Assembly (NCBI GenBank): GCA_964578905.1
Contig: CAZOER010000012.1
Coordinates: 1-23,237, forward strand
DNA from: CAZVBV01 sp964578905
GTDB taxonomy: Bacteria; Patescibacteriota; Gracilibacteria; UBA4473
Direction of reading: 5' to 3'
DNA: 23,237 bases
Part shown: piece by piece, positions 6,696 through 14,260 of the stretch
Layout of the letters: each line of letters starts with the position of its first letter
Numbering within the stretch: the first letter of the stretch is position 1
Made by a program: the position numbers and the translations under genes
The notes under the pieces: generated by a model
Told to the model about the DNA's origin: nothing
The model's database searches: none
What the model saw: only the letters and a program-made list of their open reading frames with translations

Positions 6696-7632
6696 GGAAT
6701 AAGAGTTTCGGGTACCCCGTCACAAAGATAGCAATCACGCCGAAGATTCCTGAAATCGCAATCATCAAAAGTGCTGTGCGTTGTTCGCCTATTTTGCGAG
6801 AGAGATTGTGATGAAGGTGTTTTTTATCGCCTTTAAAGGGAGATACTTTTTCTTTAAATACTCGACGAACGATCACAAAAAACAGATCAAGAATGGGAAG
6901 TCCGAGAACAAGGAGTGTCGTTGCAATTTTCGTTCCTGCGAAAATAGAGAGTACGGCGAGTAAGAATCCCAAGACCTGTGACCCACTGTCTCCGAGGAGT
7001 ATCTTTCCGCGCCAGAAGAGGAGGAATGCTCCCCCACAAATCCCTGCCAAAAAGAAACTCGCAAGCAAGAATGATTCAAGTCCCGCTTCCCACGCAACTT
7101 CTTGTCGAACAAGTCCAAAGATTCCGAGTGTCAAAAATCCAATTCCAGAAACTCCAACGGACAACCCTTTGATTCCATCAAACCAGTTCATGGCATTCTG
7201 AATCAGCATGATCCAGACCACCGTCAGCCCGAATGAAATAATAGGTAAAGTTGTCAGATCAAAACTCGCGCCCTCTAGGAACGGATTCCCAACAAATGCG
7301 ATCCGAATCCCGTAATAAAAAACGATCCCCGCAGCAAGTAAGTGAATGAGACCCCTAATCCACACAGGAAGTGGGCGTATGTCATCGATAAAACTTATCA
7401 CTCCGAGTAACGCCAATGGAATACTCAGAAACCAAAGCATCGGTTCGGTCACAAAGAAAAGAATACTCAAGACAAGTATTACAAGTCCCCCAGGATACGG
7501 AATTCTTTTTCTCTTCAATCCATATCGATGTGGGAAATCAAGGAGTCCTAGTGCTGGAAATATTTTTACCGCCCCCCATGTGAGAATGAGAGATAAAACA
7601 AATCCGATCAGAAAAAGGAATGATAATTCCAT
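6625..7632 (-). CDS. Undecaprenyl-phosphate sugar-1-phosphate transferase, WecA/TagO-like (PNPT family)
   Basis: This polytopic enzyme (335 residues, about 10 membrane segments) would transfer a sugar-1-phosphate from a UDP-sugar to a polyprenyl phosphate, the first step in building a lipid-linked polymer. Family motifs are present: the DD pair at 83-84 (FIDDIRPLP), NAMNWFDG (146-153), LLGDSGSQ with Asp215, and the cytoplasmic loop HLHHNL (272-277). The HLHH-type loop fits WecA/TagO better than MraY. The usual second Asp of the NxxDGxDGL motif is Lys155 here (DGIKGL), which is unusual. It is probably coupled functionally to the LCP protein at 19675-21018. The start at 7632 is supported by a -10 box 7 nt upstream. 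Confidence 0.87.
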   Translation of the reverse strand: MELSFLFLIGFVLSLILTWGAVKIFPALGLLDFPHRYGLKRKRIPYPGGLVILVLSILFFVTEPMLWFLSIPLALLGVISFIDDIRPLPVWIRGLIHLLAAGIVFYYGIRIAFVGNPFLEGASFDLTTLPIISFGLTVVWIMLIQNAMNWFDGIKGLSVGVSGIGFLTLGIFGLVRQEVAWEAGLESFLLASFFLAGICGGAFLLFWRGKILLGDSGSQVLGFLLAVLSIFAGTKIATTLLVLGLPILDLFFVIVRRVFKEKVSPFKGDKKHLHHNLSRKIGEQRTALLMIAISGIFGVIAIFVTGYPKLLFLTLVVILILLLNEWSQRGLRSES

Positions 7633-7639
7633 CGAGCCG

Positions 7640-7668
7640 ATTATTAGTTATCAGTTAAGAATTATCAA
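7640..7668 (-). promoter_or_regulatory. Promoter of the phosphoglycosyl transferase gene
   Basis: On the minus strand: TTGATA (7663-7668), 17-bp spacer, AATAAT (7640-7645), then 7 nt to the ATG. The spacing predicts transcription starting at the ATG itself. Confidence 0.6.
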
Positions 7669-7701
7669 TCTATTTTCATATTCGCTATCTCTCGGGGGTT
7701 T

Positions 7702-7814
7702 GGGGACGAGAAGTGTTTGAGCGCCAACGGGACTCGGCAATTTTGTGCTATGCCAATGAAAGCGAGTTTTCTTGTCCCCAGAACTTTTTGGTTCTTTTTA
7801 GTTATAAAAAGAAC
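7702..7814. repeat. Structured intergenic element: 12-bp long-range stem with nested helices
   Basis: Bases 7702-7713 (GGGGACGAGAAG) pair with 7768-7779 over 12 bp, including two G-U wobbles. Inside, ACTCG (7732-7736) pairs with CGAGT (7763-7767), stacked directly on the outer helix, and GGCA pairs with TGCC. Two further hairpins follow: AGAAC/GTTCT and the dyad GTTCTTTTTA-GTTA-TAAAAAGAAC (7791-7814). It matches no RNA family I know. It could be a small RNA, a terminator region for the minus-strand gene at 7888-10308, or a dispersed repeat. Confidence 0.45.
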
Positions 7815-7848
7815 ATTCTTTTCGATATCCATCCACAATAAAAGAAGG

Positions 7849-7874
7849 GATTCCTCCGTTTCAGTCGGAATGAC
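7849..7874. repeat. GATTCC...GGAATGAC palindromic repeat (single unit)
   Basis: A short hairpin unit of the GTCATTCC type lies 13 bp from the stop codon of the 7888-10308 gene, on its downstream side. It shares its GGAATGACAGG end with the element at 19539-19663 and its GTCATTCC start with the element at 15963-16098. Confidence 0.55.
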
Positions 7875-7887
7875 AGGAATGAATTTT

Positions 7888-10308
7888 TTAGCTTTCTAAC
7901 TGTCCCATCGCCACGATGTCATCATGTCGCCCTGCCATTTGGTAGAGCCACTGTAATCGTGCCATTATATTTTTTGGAGTGGTGAGAAACGCTTCCGAGT
8001 GGAGAATTGAAAATACTTCTCGTGAAACTTCAGCCTGAATTTTTCGTTGAAGCTGAATCCGAATTTCTCGCGGAACACGGTCGAGCATGTAGAACGCTTT
8101 TTGCGATAATTTCTGATCTTTTCCAAAAAGAATGTCCACCAATCCTGGAAGTGATCGAGCATCTCCAAGTTTCGCAAGCGCCACAAGTGCGTGCAATCGA
8201 AGATTGTCTGACTCGTGATTCATGAATTCGTGCAATGTGTCTTTTTGCATTTTATCTTGCACCTCCCCAATCGCATACAGCGCTGAAATCTGATGCTTCA
8301 CTTGTTTGTTCGCTATCAATTCTTGCAAGATCGCTCGCAGTGGTTCTTTTTCTTCAAATTTCCAGAGCGCAATCACCGCATGTGATTTAATTCGTGGATC
8401 ACGGTACTCAAGATACTTTCGTACATAGAAAACAATTTCCGGATCATCAAACATTCGGCATGAACGAAGATACACTGACTTCAATTTATCGTCTGCCTTT
8501 CTCATGTTCTTTAAGAAGAACGGAGCCACCTCATGATTCGGAGAATGCTTAAAGATATTCATCACCAGTAACTTTTTGAAGTGAGGATGTTTTGCTTTCG
8601 CAAAAAGTTCTTGAAGTGTTTCTCGCAGGTGATAGTGCGTGAACGCGTGATCTTCCCAGTACGAAGTAGGGATGTTCAGATGAAAGAGCGAATCTGCGAC
8701 TCGCATCTTTGTTTCTAAATTTTCATCCTTGTCTCGCAAGATATTCAAGTAGGTGTGCACAACCCGTGGGTCATTGATCGCAGAAATAGTATGGATAATT
8801 TTCTCTCGAATAAGATCAATTTCATCTCTGTGCTGAAGTTTCTGCACGAGAATATCGGCTCGATTTTTGTGCCCCCTTTGTCCTAAGACTTCAACAGAGT
8901 GCAATTTTCCTTCGATATTTTGTTCTGATTCCAAGTTCGCTTTTGAGAGCTGTGTAAAACTTTTCCAAGAAGGAAAACACGTCAGTAACAAGATCACTGT
9001 CACTCCTGCCGCCACGGGAAAGATAAACGCACTCGGAACGAAGAAAAGAAGGAGTACTCCCAATCCAATTCCTAATGGTCTGATAATTCCTTCTAAGAAA
9101 AGTCGAATTGATTCTCTTCGATGGGAGAACACTGAATAAAAACTAATATGATACGCCGACTCTCCAAGGGAGTGCGTCCCATGTTGTAAGGCTCTGGTCA
9201 GTGCCACCCCTCCGTACCCCAAGACCGCAAGTGCGAGTCCCGCAAGAAGAAGGAAGAAGTACGTAAACATTGATCCGATCACTCCAAAGTATTGCAACAC
9301 TCGTGGAGTGAGAAAGAACTGAATACACAGCGCGAAGAGCGCAAAGAAGAGATGAAAGACTCCCAAGTCATGCGCGAGTGATTTCCGCATAATAAGTTGC
9401 GAAGTGATCGTCTCTACTTTTTCTTGTGTTGCATGTTGCACGTCCTTTGCTTTGTCGAGTACTTCGGTAAAGAGTGATGCCTGCATCGTTTTTGCGGGCA
9501 CATGAACTTCGTGATGTTCTCCTGCTGGCACAATGTGTGACTGAATCTCTTTCGTAAATTCAAACTCAATAATCGTAAACACAACCACTTGTAAAAGCAG
9601 CATCACCAGCAAGTGTTTGAGAAATCGAATCTTTCCGATTCCCTGAAGTCCTTCTCCAAGCGGATTTTTTTGATGCGATATGTTCACTTTTGGCTTGAGA
9701 AACGTTGGAATTGTATGCAGAATTTTCGGCATAAATATGATCAAAAGCCCAATCCCCAATAACGATCCCATCCATAACCACAGCACGGATTGATCCGTAA
9801 TTATATCGATAAAGAAGACCATTAAGGCCGCTCCTACCACTGATCCAATCGTAATCGCTGATTCGATCTTTGGCATAAATCGCTGTGCTTCCGACGGAGA
9901 GAACAGATGTTCTGTGAGTCGATGAAGGGCGATATTAATCTGCGAGAAGAAGAGATCTTTCGCAAAAATCACGAGAATGAAAAACGCCAACTGTGTCGGT
10001 TGGAAAAAGAATGATCCTCCCACCAAAACTGCAGTTGCTGAAATAAGGACGAGTAAGAATGTTCTCAGAGACAAACGCGGAAAAAGGAAACTTGCGATTC
10101 CCGATCCCACCAGGTACAACCCTGCATCAAACAGGAAGAACCATAACAAATTGTGAATTCCAAACTGCTCTACGAAGAGCGCTGTAAGAATAATCCAAGA
10201 GACAATAAACCCTATTTGAAAGAGAAATCGAGCTCCCCAACAAAGTTTCAAACGCGAGGATTCGAGTTCCGTTATTCCGAGTAGTTTTTTTATATTTATT
10301 TTAAACAT
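7888..10308 (-). CDS. Multispan transporter-like protein with C-terminal HEAT repeats
   Basis: The first ~450 residues hold about 11-12 hydrophobic segments, for example 27-47, 52-76, 82-101, 106-120, 150-170, 174-193, 231-247, 316-334, 340-372 and 408-445. The pattern resembles the major facilitator fold. A periplasmic or cytoplasmic insertion rich in Glu and His lies at about 252-305. Residues about 470-750 are a run of helical repeats (NDPRVVHTYL, RDPRIKSHAVIALWKF, KQVKHQISALYAIGEV, SDNLRLHALVALAKLGDARSL) typical of HEAT repeats. The fusion recalls the ATP/ADP-translocase-related proteins with HEAT tails found in other bacteria, so nucleotide or metabolite transport is possible. No substrate residues can be identified, so the substrate is unknown. 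There is no Shine-Dalgarno, and the start at 10308 is the only reasonable ATG. Confidence 0.8.
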   Translation of the reverse strand: MFKINIKKLLGITELESSRLKLCWGARFLFQIGFIVSWIILTALFVEQFGIHNLLWFFLFDAGLYLVGSGIASFLFPRLSLRTFLLVLISATAVLVGGSFFFQPTQLAFFILVIFAKDLFFSQINIALHRLTEHLFSPSEAQRFMPKIESAITIGSVVGAALMVFFIDIITDQSVLWLWMGSLLGIGLLIIFMPKILHTIPTFLKPKVNISHQKNPLGEGLQGIGKIRFLKHLLVMLLLQVVVFTIIEFEFTKEIQSHIVPAGEHHEVHVPAKTMQASLFTEVLDKAKDVQHATQEKVETITSQLIMRKSLAHDLGVFHLFFALFALCIQFFLTPRVLQYFGVIGSMFTYFFLLLAGLALAVLGYGGVALTRALQHGTHSLGESAYHISFYSVFSHRRESIRLFLEGIIRPLGIGLGVLLLFFVPSAFIFPVAAGVTVILLLTCFPSWKSFTQLSKANLESEQNIEGKLHSVEVLGQRGHKNRADILVQKLQHRDEIDLIREKIIHTISAINDPRVVHTYLNILRDKDENLETKMRVADSLFHLNIPTSYWEDHAFTHYHLRETLQELFAKAKHPHFKKLLVMNIFKHSPNHEVAPFFLKNMRKADDKLKSVYLRSCRMFDDPEIVFYVRKYLEYRDPRIKSHAVIALWKFEEKEPLRAILQELIANKQVKHQISALYAIGEVQDKMQKDTLHEFMNHESDNLRLHALVALAKLGDARSLPGLVDILFGKDQKLSQKAFYMLDRVPREIRIQLQRKIQAEVSREVFSILHSEAFLTTPKNIMARLQWLYQMAGRHDDIVAMGQLES

Positions 10309-10345
10309 TCTTTATTTTTGTCAATTTCATGACTTACTACATGAT

Positions 10346-10374
10346 ATTATAACACAAAACACTCCCTTTTACAA
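10346..10374 (-). promoter_or_regulatory. Promoter of the HEAT/transporter gene
   Basis: On the minus strand: TTGTAA (10369-10374), 17-bp spacer, TATAAT (10346-10351) preceded by an extended TGT. The predicted leader is about 30 nt. It contains ATG-AAA-TTG, opening a 9-codon frame that overlaps the main start out of frame. The hairpin CCCTT-TTAC-AAGGG (10364-10377) lies over the -35 box. Confidence 0.6.
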
Positions 10375-10449
10375 GGGTTAAACTAGAAAAGTCCATCATC
10401 TGAGATTCCCTATTATTCTCTCGTATTTTTTTTTCTTTTCTCAAAATTA

Positions 10450-10458
10450 TGCTATAAA
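10450..10458 (+). promoter_or_regulatory. Extended -10 promoter of the PP2C-like gene
   Basis: TGC-TATAAA lies 27 nt before the ATG at 10486. The leader would be about 20 nt and holds an eight-T run but no Shine-Dalgarno sequence. A -35 box is not obvious. Confidence 0.5.
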
Positions 10459-10485
10459 AAGGAAAAGCTTTTTTTTCCCACAAAG

Positions 10486-12450
10486 ATGACTTTTTCAGCA
10501 CACACTTTCGAGACCAATCCATCAGAAGGAAACCTCGGTTTCGCCTTTCGCGAAAACATTGCCGAAGGCCAAGAGGTATTTTTCTTAGGAAAATTTCATG
10601 AAGACGACGTTGACGCCAAAACGGTTGCCGAGGCAATCTTTGGAGCCGCGGTTGAAAGCTTCACGAGTTCTAAGTCTTCGGATGCCTATGATAAATTCGA
10701 AGATGCCCTTAAGGCAGCGAACCTCGAAGCACAAAAAAGAAAAAAGAATTGGAAGCAAATACCTGACATTGTCATTGCATTTTTTGATTTCAATAATCTG
10801 TATCTGTCACAGTCTGGGGAATGTGAAGCTTATTTGATTCGAGGAACAAGCGTTTCTCAAATTACAGAAACACCTGAAAATGAAGATTCCCTCTTTTCAA
10901 ACATTTTGAGCGGACAAGTATCTATTGATGATGTGGTTATCCTTTCTTCAAATAGATTACTCCGTGTTATCACCGCAAATCAAATCGTTGATACACTCAG
11001 CCGAAGTGATTTCGGAGAAGCAATTGGACTCTTGCGACACGAACTCCAAACGGCAAGCGAAGACGACACACTCGTCACGGCTGTTGGAATTGGGAAAAAA
11101 GAAACCTCACAAAGTGCAGGATTTTTATCAAAAGTAGTATCAAAAGGAAAACAAGTACTCGCACACGAAGACGAACCAGCACCAGCTGAACCAGTTGTCG
11201 AAGAAGCGGTTGAGGATGATTTCGATGCGGAAGATTTTGAAGAAGAAAACTTCGAAGACACACCCGCTGTCGAAGAAGAACCACTCAAGGTTGGTGACTT
11301 ACTCAATAAATTCAAAGGACTTATCGGAAAACTCCCGTTGCCAAAGAAAAAAATAAAACCACAGAAAAATCTGATGGTGATTGCGGGAACGGTGCTTTTG
11401 ATTTTGATCGTTGGGATCGGAATTAAATCTATCGCGGGTTATGAATCAACGGATACAAAAGCACTGCGAGAACAACTCTCAATTGCGCGTGAAGCGCTTG
11501 TACAAGCTGACACTTTCCTTCTCCAAGGAGAACGACAATCTGCTTCTGAATATTTACAAAAAGCTCAAGGATCTGTGCAAATGGTGCTCAGTTCTAAATC
11601 AAAGAGTTTCCGATCAGACGCACAGTTCTTGCTTGCTGATATCCAAGAAAAACAACTCCAAGTTGAGAATGCACGAAAAGTTACACCACAACTGTTGGCT
11701 GACTTGGGAGTTAAGAATGACAACTTAGAAGCGACCGGACTTTTGGAACTCAGTGGGAACTTATACGTTCACGATCTCAAACAAGTTCACAAAACCGTTC
11801 GAAACATTGTAGAAAAAGGACTTCCCCTTTCTGAAAAAGAAACAATCCTCGCGTCTACGACACGAACAGATCAAAACACACTCCTCTTTCTTACCGATGC
11901 TCCAAAGGTGGTTGAGTACCGAGAAGGACTCATCACACAAATGGGAACTGAAGACGAAACATGGAAACGAGGACTCGATATCAAGACCTACGGACGATAC
12001 GCATACATCCTCGACCCCGTCGAGAATCAAATCTGGAAATACGAACGACGACGAGCGAAATACTCTCCTGCGATTGCGTATAATCAAGGCGCTGACCTTT
12101 CTCGAGCGATCAGTATGACAATTGATGGTGGAATCTACATCTTGTCTGATGACGGAACATTGCAGAAGATTTTCCGAGGAACAAAGGCTGATTACACATT
12201 CCGAGACCTTCCTTCGATTCCTTTCTCTGGACAGAATTTAAAACTCTTCACAACACCAAATCTCGACTTCCTCTACGTACTTGATCCAGACAACGCTCGG
12301 ATCTTGGTCTTCGTAAAAGGAGAACGATTCGCGACCTACAAAAAACAAGTACTCTTCGATCTTCCTGATGCGCGAGACTTTGTGATCGATGATTCTGGTC
12401 AGAAGGTAAACGTTCTTACAACAGACAAGATCTACGAATTCTCTCTCTAA
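10486..12450 (+). CDS. Membrane protein with a degenerate PP2C/PPM-like domain and a propeller-like C-terminal domain
   Basis: Residues 1-202 read like a PPM phosphatase fold: VIAFFDFNNLYLSQSGECEAYLIRG (95-119) matches the 'GDS-R-YLIR' strand pair, DDVVILSSNRLL (148-159) matches 'GD-lLLcSDGL', and SEDDTLVTAVGI (191-202) matches the final metal-binding 'DD-T-v' strand. Two metal-binding positions are changed: the Asp of GDS is Glu112, and the DG of SDGL is Asn-Arg (156-157). It is probably weak or inactive. An acidic Pro/Glu linker (228-266) and a Lys-rich patch (287-294) lead to one membrane span (295-316). Then come a coiled-coil-like segment (324-400) and about 200 residues of short repeated beta strands (GRYAYILDP, GGIYILSDDGTLQKI, LDFLYVLDPDNARILVF). 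The layout suggests an inside pseudophosphatase and an outside propeller, that is, a signalling or scaffold protein. Confidence 0.75.
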   Translation: MTFSAHTFETNPSEGNLGFAFRENIAEGQEVFFLGKFHEDDVDAKTVAEAIFGAAVESFTSSKSSDAYDKFEDALKAANLEAQKRKKNWKQIPDIVIAFFDFNNLYLSQSGECEAYLIRGTSVSQITETPENEDSLFSNILSGQVSIDDVVILSSNRLLRVITANQIVDTLSRSDFGEAIGLLRHELQTASEDDTLVTAVGIGKKETSQSAGFLSKVVSKGKQVLAHEDEPAPAEPVVEEAVEDDFDAEDFEEENFEDTPAVEEEPLKVGDLLNKFKGLIGKLPLPKKKIKPQKNLMVIAGTVLLILIVGIGIKSIAGYESTDTKALREQLSIAREALVQADTFLLQGERQSASEYLQKAQGSVQMVLSSKSKSFRSDAQFLLADIQEKQLQVENARKVTPQLLADLGVKNDNLEATGLLELSGNLYVHDLKQVHKTVRNIVEKGLPLSEKETILASTTRTDQNTLLFLTDAPKVVEYREGLITQMGTEDETWKRGLDIKTYGRYAYILDPVENQIWKYERRRAKYSPAIAYNQGADLSRAISMTIDGGIYILSDDGTLQKIFRGTKADYTFRDLPSIPFSGQNLKLFTTPNLDFLYVLDPDNARILVFVKGERFATYKKQVLFDLPDARDFVIDDSGQKVNVLTTDKIYEFSL

Positions 12451-12453
12451 ACG

Positions 12454-12717
12454 ATGACAGAAAAAACGACAAAAATTAAGGTATGCCACGGGAATGCGTG
12501 CCGAAGGAATTTGGCTCCCTATTCTTTGGAGCGAGCAAAGAATGATATCAAAGCGTTGAAACTCGATCACATTGAATGTGAAGAGTGTCCGTGTTTGGGG
12601 CGATGTGACAAAGGTCCCAATGTCGTCGTCGAACAAGATGGAAAACAACAATCGCATTCTTACGCGACCCCTGTTGAAATGGGGAAAATCATTCGCAACA
12701 TTAAGAAAAAGAAATGA
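12454..12717 (+). CDS. Thioredoxin-like [2Fe-2S] ferredoxin
   Basis: A small electron carrier of 87 residues. The cluster ligands are probably Cys11 and Cys16 (VCHGNAC, spacing x4) with Cys47 and Cys51 (CLGRC, spacing x3), followed by the family signature GPNVVVE. This is the NuoE/HndA-type arrangement. Two extra Cys (42 and 45) sit just before the second pair. It starts 4 nt after the stop of the preceding gene, and its stop overlaps the start of the next gene (ATGA), so the reductase is translationally coupled and is its likely partner. The C terminus is Lys-rich (KIIRNIKKKK). Confidence 0.9.
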   Translation: MTEKTTKIKVCHGNACRRNLAPYSLERAKNDIKALKLDHIECEECPCLGRCDKGPNVVVEQDGKQQSHSYATPVEMGKIIRNIKKKK

Positions 12718-13430
12718 ATATTTTTCAGGGAACATTGCGAGTCGAGTCTATCGAAACAGTTGCCCGTGATACAAAAAAGTTTCGATTCTCTGTTACGAAT
12801 GCCCAGACGCTCGTGCCCAGTGATGAGAAATTTGAATATAAACCAGGGCAGTTTTTGTCTTTAAAATTCAGTGACACCGCGTGGAGAGCGTATTCCATGG
12901 CTTCAAACCCAAGTGACGAACTCATTGAATTTGTTGTTCGGTACGTTCCGAACGGAACGGCTTCCGATGTTTTTTGGAAAACAAAAGTCGGCGACACGTT
13001 CGAATTCAAAGGTCCTTTTGGAGAACTCTGCCTTTCAGAAACCGAAGATGCACATCTTGTATTCTGTGCAACAGGAACAGGAATTGCCCCCTTCCGATCA
13101 ATGATTTTGGAAGAAGTGAAAAAGAAATCTCCACGAAAAATGACCCTCCTTTATGGTGGACGAAATGCGGAAGATATTTCGTATCTCGATGAAATGTCAA
13201 ACTGGTCAGATCAGTTGGAAGTGAAGCTCGGACTGTCGAGAGAAGAATCTACCAACATTAATCTCCCGTGGAAACCCTGCCGTATTACGACCTTTTTGGA
13301 AGAAGAAAATTGGGGAGAAAACGCAGAGTTCTACATCTGCGGAAGTGGAAGTATGGTCAAATCAGTAAACGAATTATTGGAAGCAAAGAACATCGAAAAA
13401 GAGAAAATTTTTATGGAGCGGTTTAACTAG
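12714..13430 (+). CDS. Ferredoxin-NAD(P)H reductase-like flavoprotein
   Basis: A 238-residue member of the FNR superfamily that moves electrons between NAD(P)H and a one-electron carrier. The FAD-binding motif RAYSMAS is at 58-64 and GTASDVFW at 81-88. The NAD(P)-binding motif GTGIAPFRSM is at 121-130, with CGSGSMV near 208-214. The chain ends in FMERFN, an aromatic end region like that of bacterial FNRs. There is no fused iron-sulphur domain; the ferredoxin is instead encoded by the overlapping upstream gene. The two probably form one redox pair. The physiological acceptor cannot be read from the window. Confidence 0.9.
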   Translation: MNIFQGTLRVESIETVARDTKKFRFSVTNAQTLVPSDEKFEYKPGQFLSLKFSDTAWRAYSMASNPSDELIEFVVRYVPNGTASDVFWKTKVGDTFEFKGPFGELCLSETEDAHLVFCATGTGIAPFRSMILEEVKKKSPRKMTLLYGGRNAEDISYLDEMSNWSDQLEVKLGLSREESTNINLPWKPCRITTFLEEENWGENAEFYICGSGSMVKSVNELLEAKNIEKEKIFMERFN

Positions 13431-13480
13431 GAACCCAATCCCGGGTTCGTACCGAAAGGTCCTTTTTTGAACCCGGGATT
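13431..13480. terminator. Palindromic element with alternative pairings after the reductase gene
   Basis: AATCCCGGGTTC (13437-13448) pairs with GAACCCGGGATT (13469-13480), the same arms as at 3494-3525. The loop holds a mini hairpin ACC-GAAA-GGT (13451-13460, a GNRA loop) followed by a six-T run (13463-13468). GAACCC at 13431-13436 can compete for the same GGGTTC. It fits a terminator between the reductase and the pilin-like genes. Confidence 0.55.
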
Positions 13481-13485
13481 ATTTG

Positions 13486-13494
13486 TGTTACTAT
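13486..13494 (+). promoter_or_regulatory. Extended -10 promoter of the first pilin-like pair
   Basis: TGT-TACTAT ends 7 nt before the ATG at 13502, directly after the palindrome. It predicts a leaderless mRNA for the two overlapping genes. Confidence 0.55.
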
Positions 13495-13501
13495 CCAAGA
13501 A

Positions 13502-14260
13502 ATGAAAAAAATTATTTTGTTTTCCCTTCTCACCTCGCTCCTGTGGGGCGGAGTATCTTTTGCAGATTGCGATACTGGTTGCGCACCTATTGGCGAAATG
13601 TCGAAATGTGAAGAGACTTTGAAGACAACTCAGGCTGCATTTACGGCAGCAGAAAATACTGCAAACACGACTATAAAAGGACTTCAAGACGAAATAAATG
13701 TATTAACAAGTGATTATCTCACCTGTAAAGCCGAAGAGAGAAAAAACTATGGCACGGTTCTTACTCCTGAACAAGAAGACGAAATTGAAAGCCCTGCTAA
13801 ATGTGATTTTGAGAAATACAAAACTGATGTAACGGCCAAAAAAGTATTAATAGCTGATGCGGAAAAAACAAAAGAGGATCCCAAAGAAAAACTCGATTGT
13901 GCAAAATATTCCTACACAAAAGCAGCACTCAATCTCATAGGAAATGAGTTTGATTCATTTGATATTGAAAAAAACCTCAATGTTGGAAATGAGGCAAGTC
14001 TAGACCTCGTTAAGGATGTAAACAAGAATGAGAATATTCTCAAACGCGTACTCAAGCTTCTTACACAAGTCCTCGGAACCTTTGCCGTCCTCATGCTTAT
14101 CATCGGTGCTTACTATCTCATCACTTCACAGGGAGACGAGAGTCAGCTTCAAAAAGGAAAAAATATTTTCTTCTATACCATCATTGGACTCCTTATTGCC
14201 TTTATGAGTTTCATCGCCGTTCAGTTTGTTATTTCTGTTATCTTTACTACCGCTGCATAA
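13502..14260 (+). CDS. TrbC/VirB2-like (T4SS pilin-type) membrane protein with a Cys-rich ectodomain
   Basis: A signal peptide (1-21, ending SFA) is followed by a long ectodomain with six Cys (23, 27, 36, 75, 101, 133), enough for three disulphides, and a helical, coiled-coil-like stretch at about 38-125. The C-terminal 65 residues have the pilin-type pattern of two membrane helices (187-207 and 222-247) joined by a short polar loop, SQGDESQLQKGK. This two-helix hairpin with a 'GD-S-q--kgK' loop is shared with the four other small proteins in this window. The family is common in CPR genomes and is annotated as T4SS pilin by homology only. It overlaps the next gene by one base (TAATG). Confidence 0.8.
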   Translation: MKKIILFSLLTSLLWGGVSFADCDTGCAPIGEMSKCEETLKTTQAAFTAAENTANTTIKGLQDEINVLTSDYLTCKAEERKNYGTVLTPEQEDEIESPAKCDFEKYKTDVTAKKVLIADAEKTKEDPKEKLDCAKYSYTKAALNLIGNEFDSFDIEKNLNVGNEASLDLVKDVNKNENILKRVLKLLTQVLGTFAVLMLIIGAYYLITSQGDESQLQKGKNIFFYTIIGLLIAFMSFIAVQFVISVIFTTAA

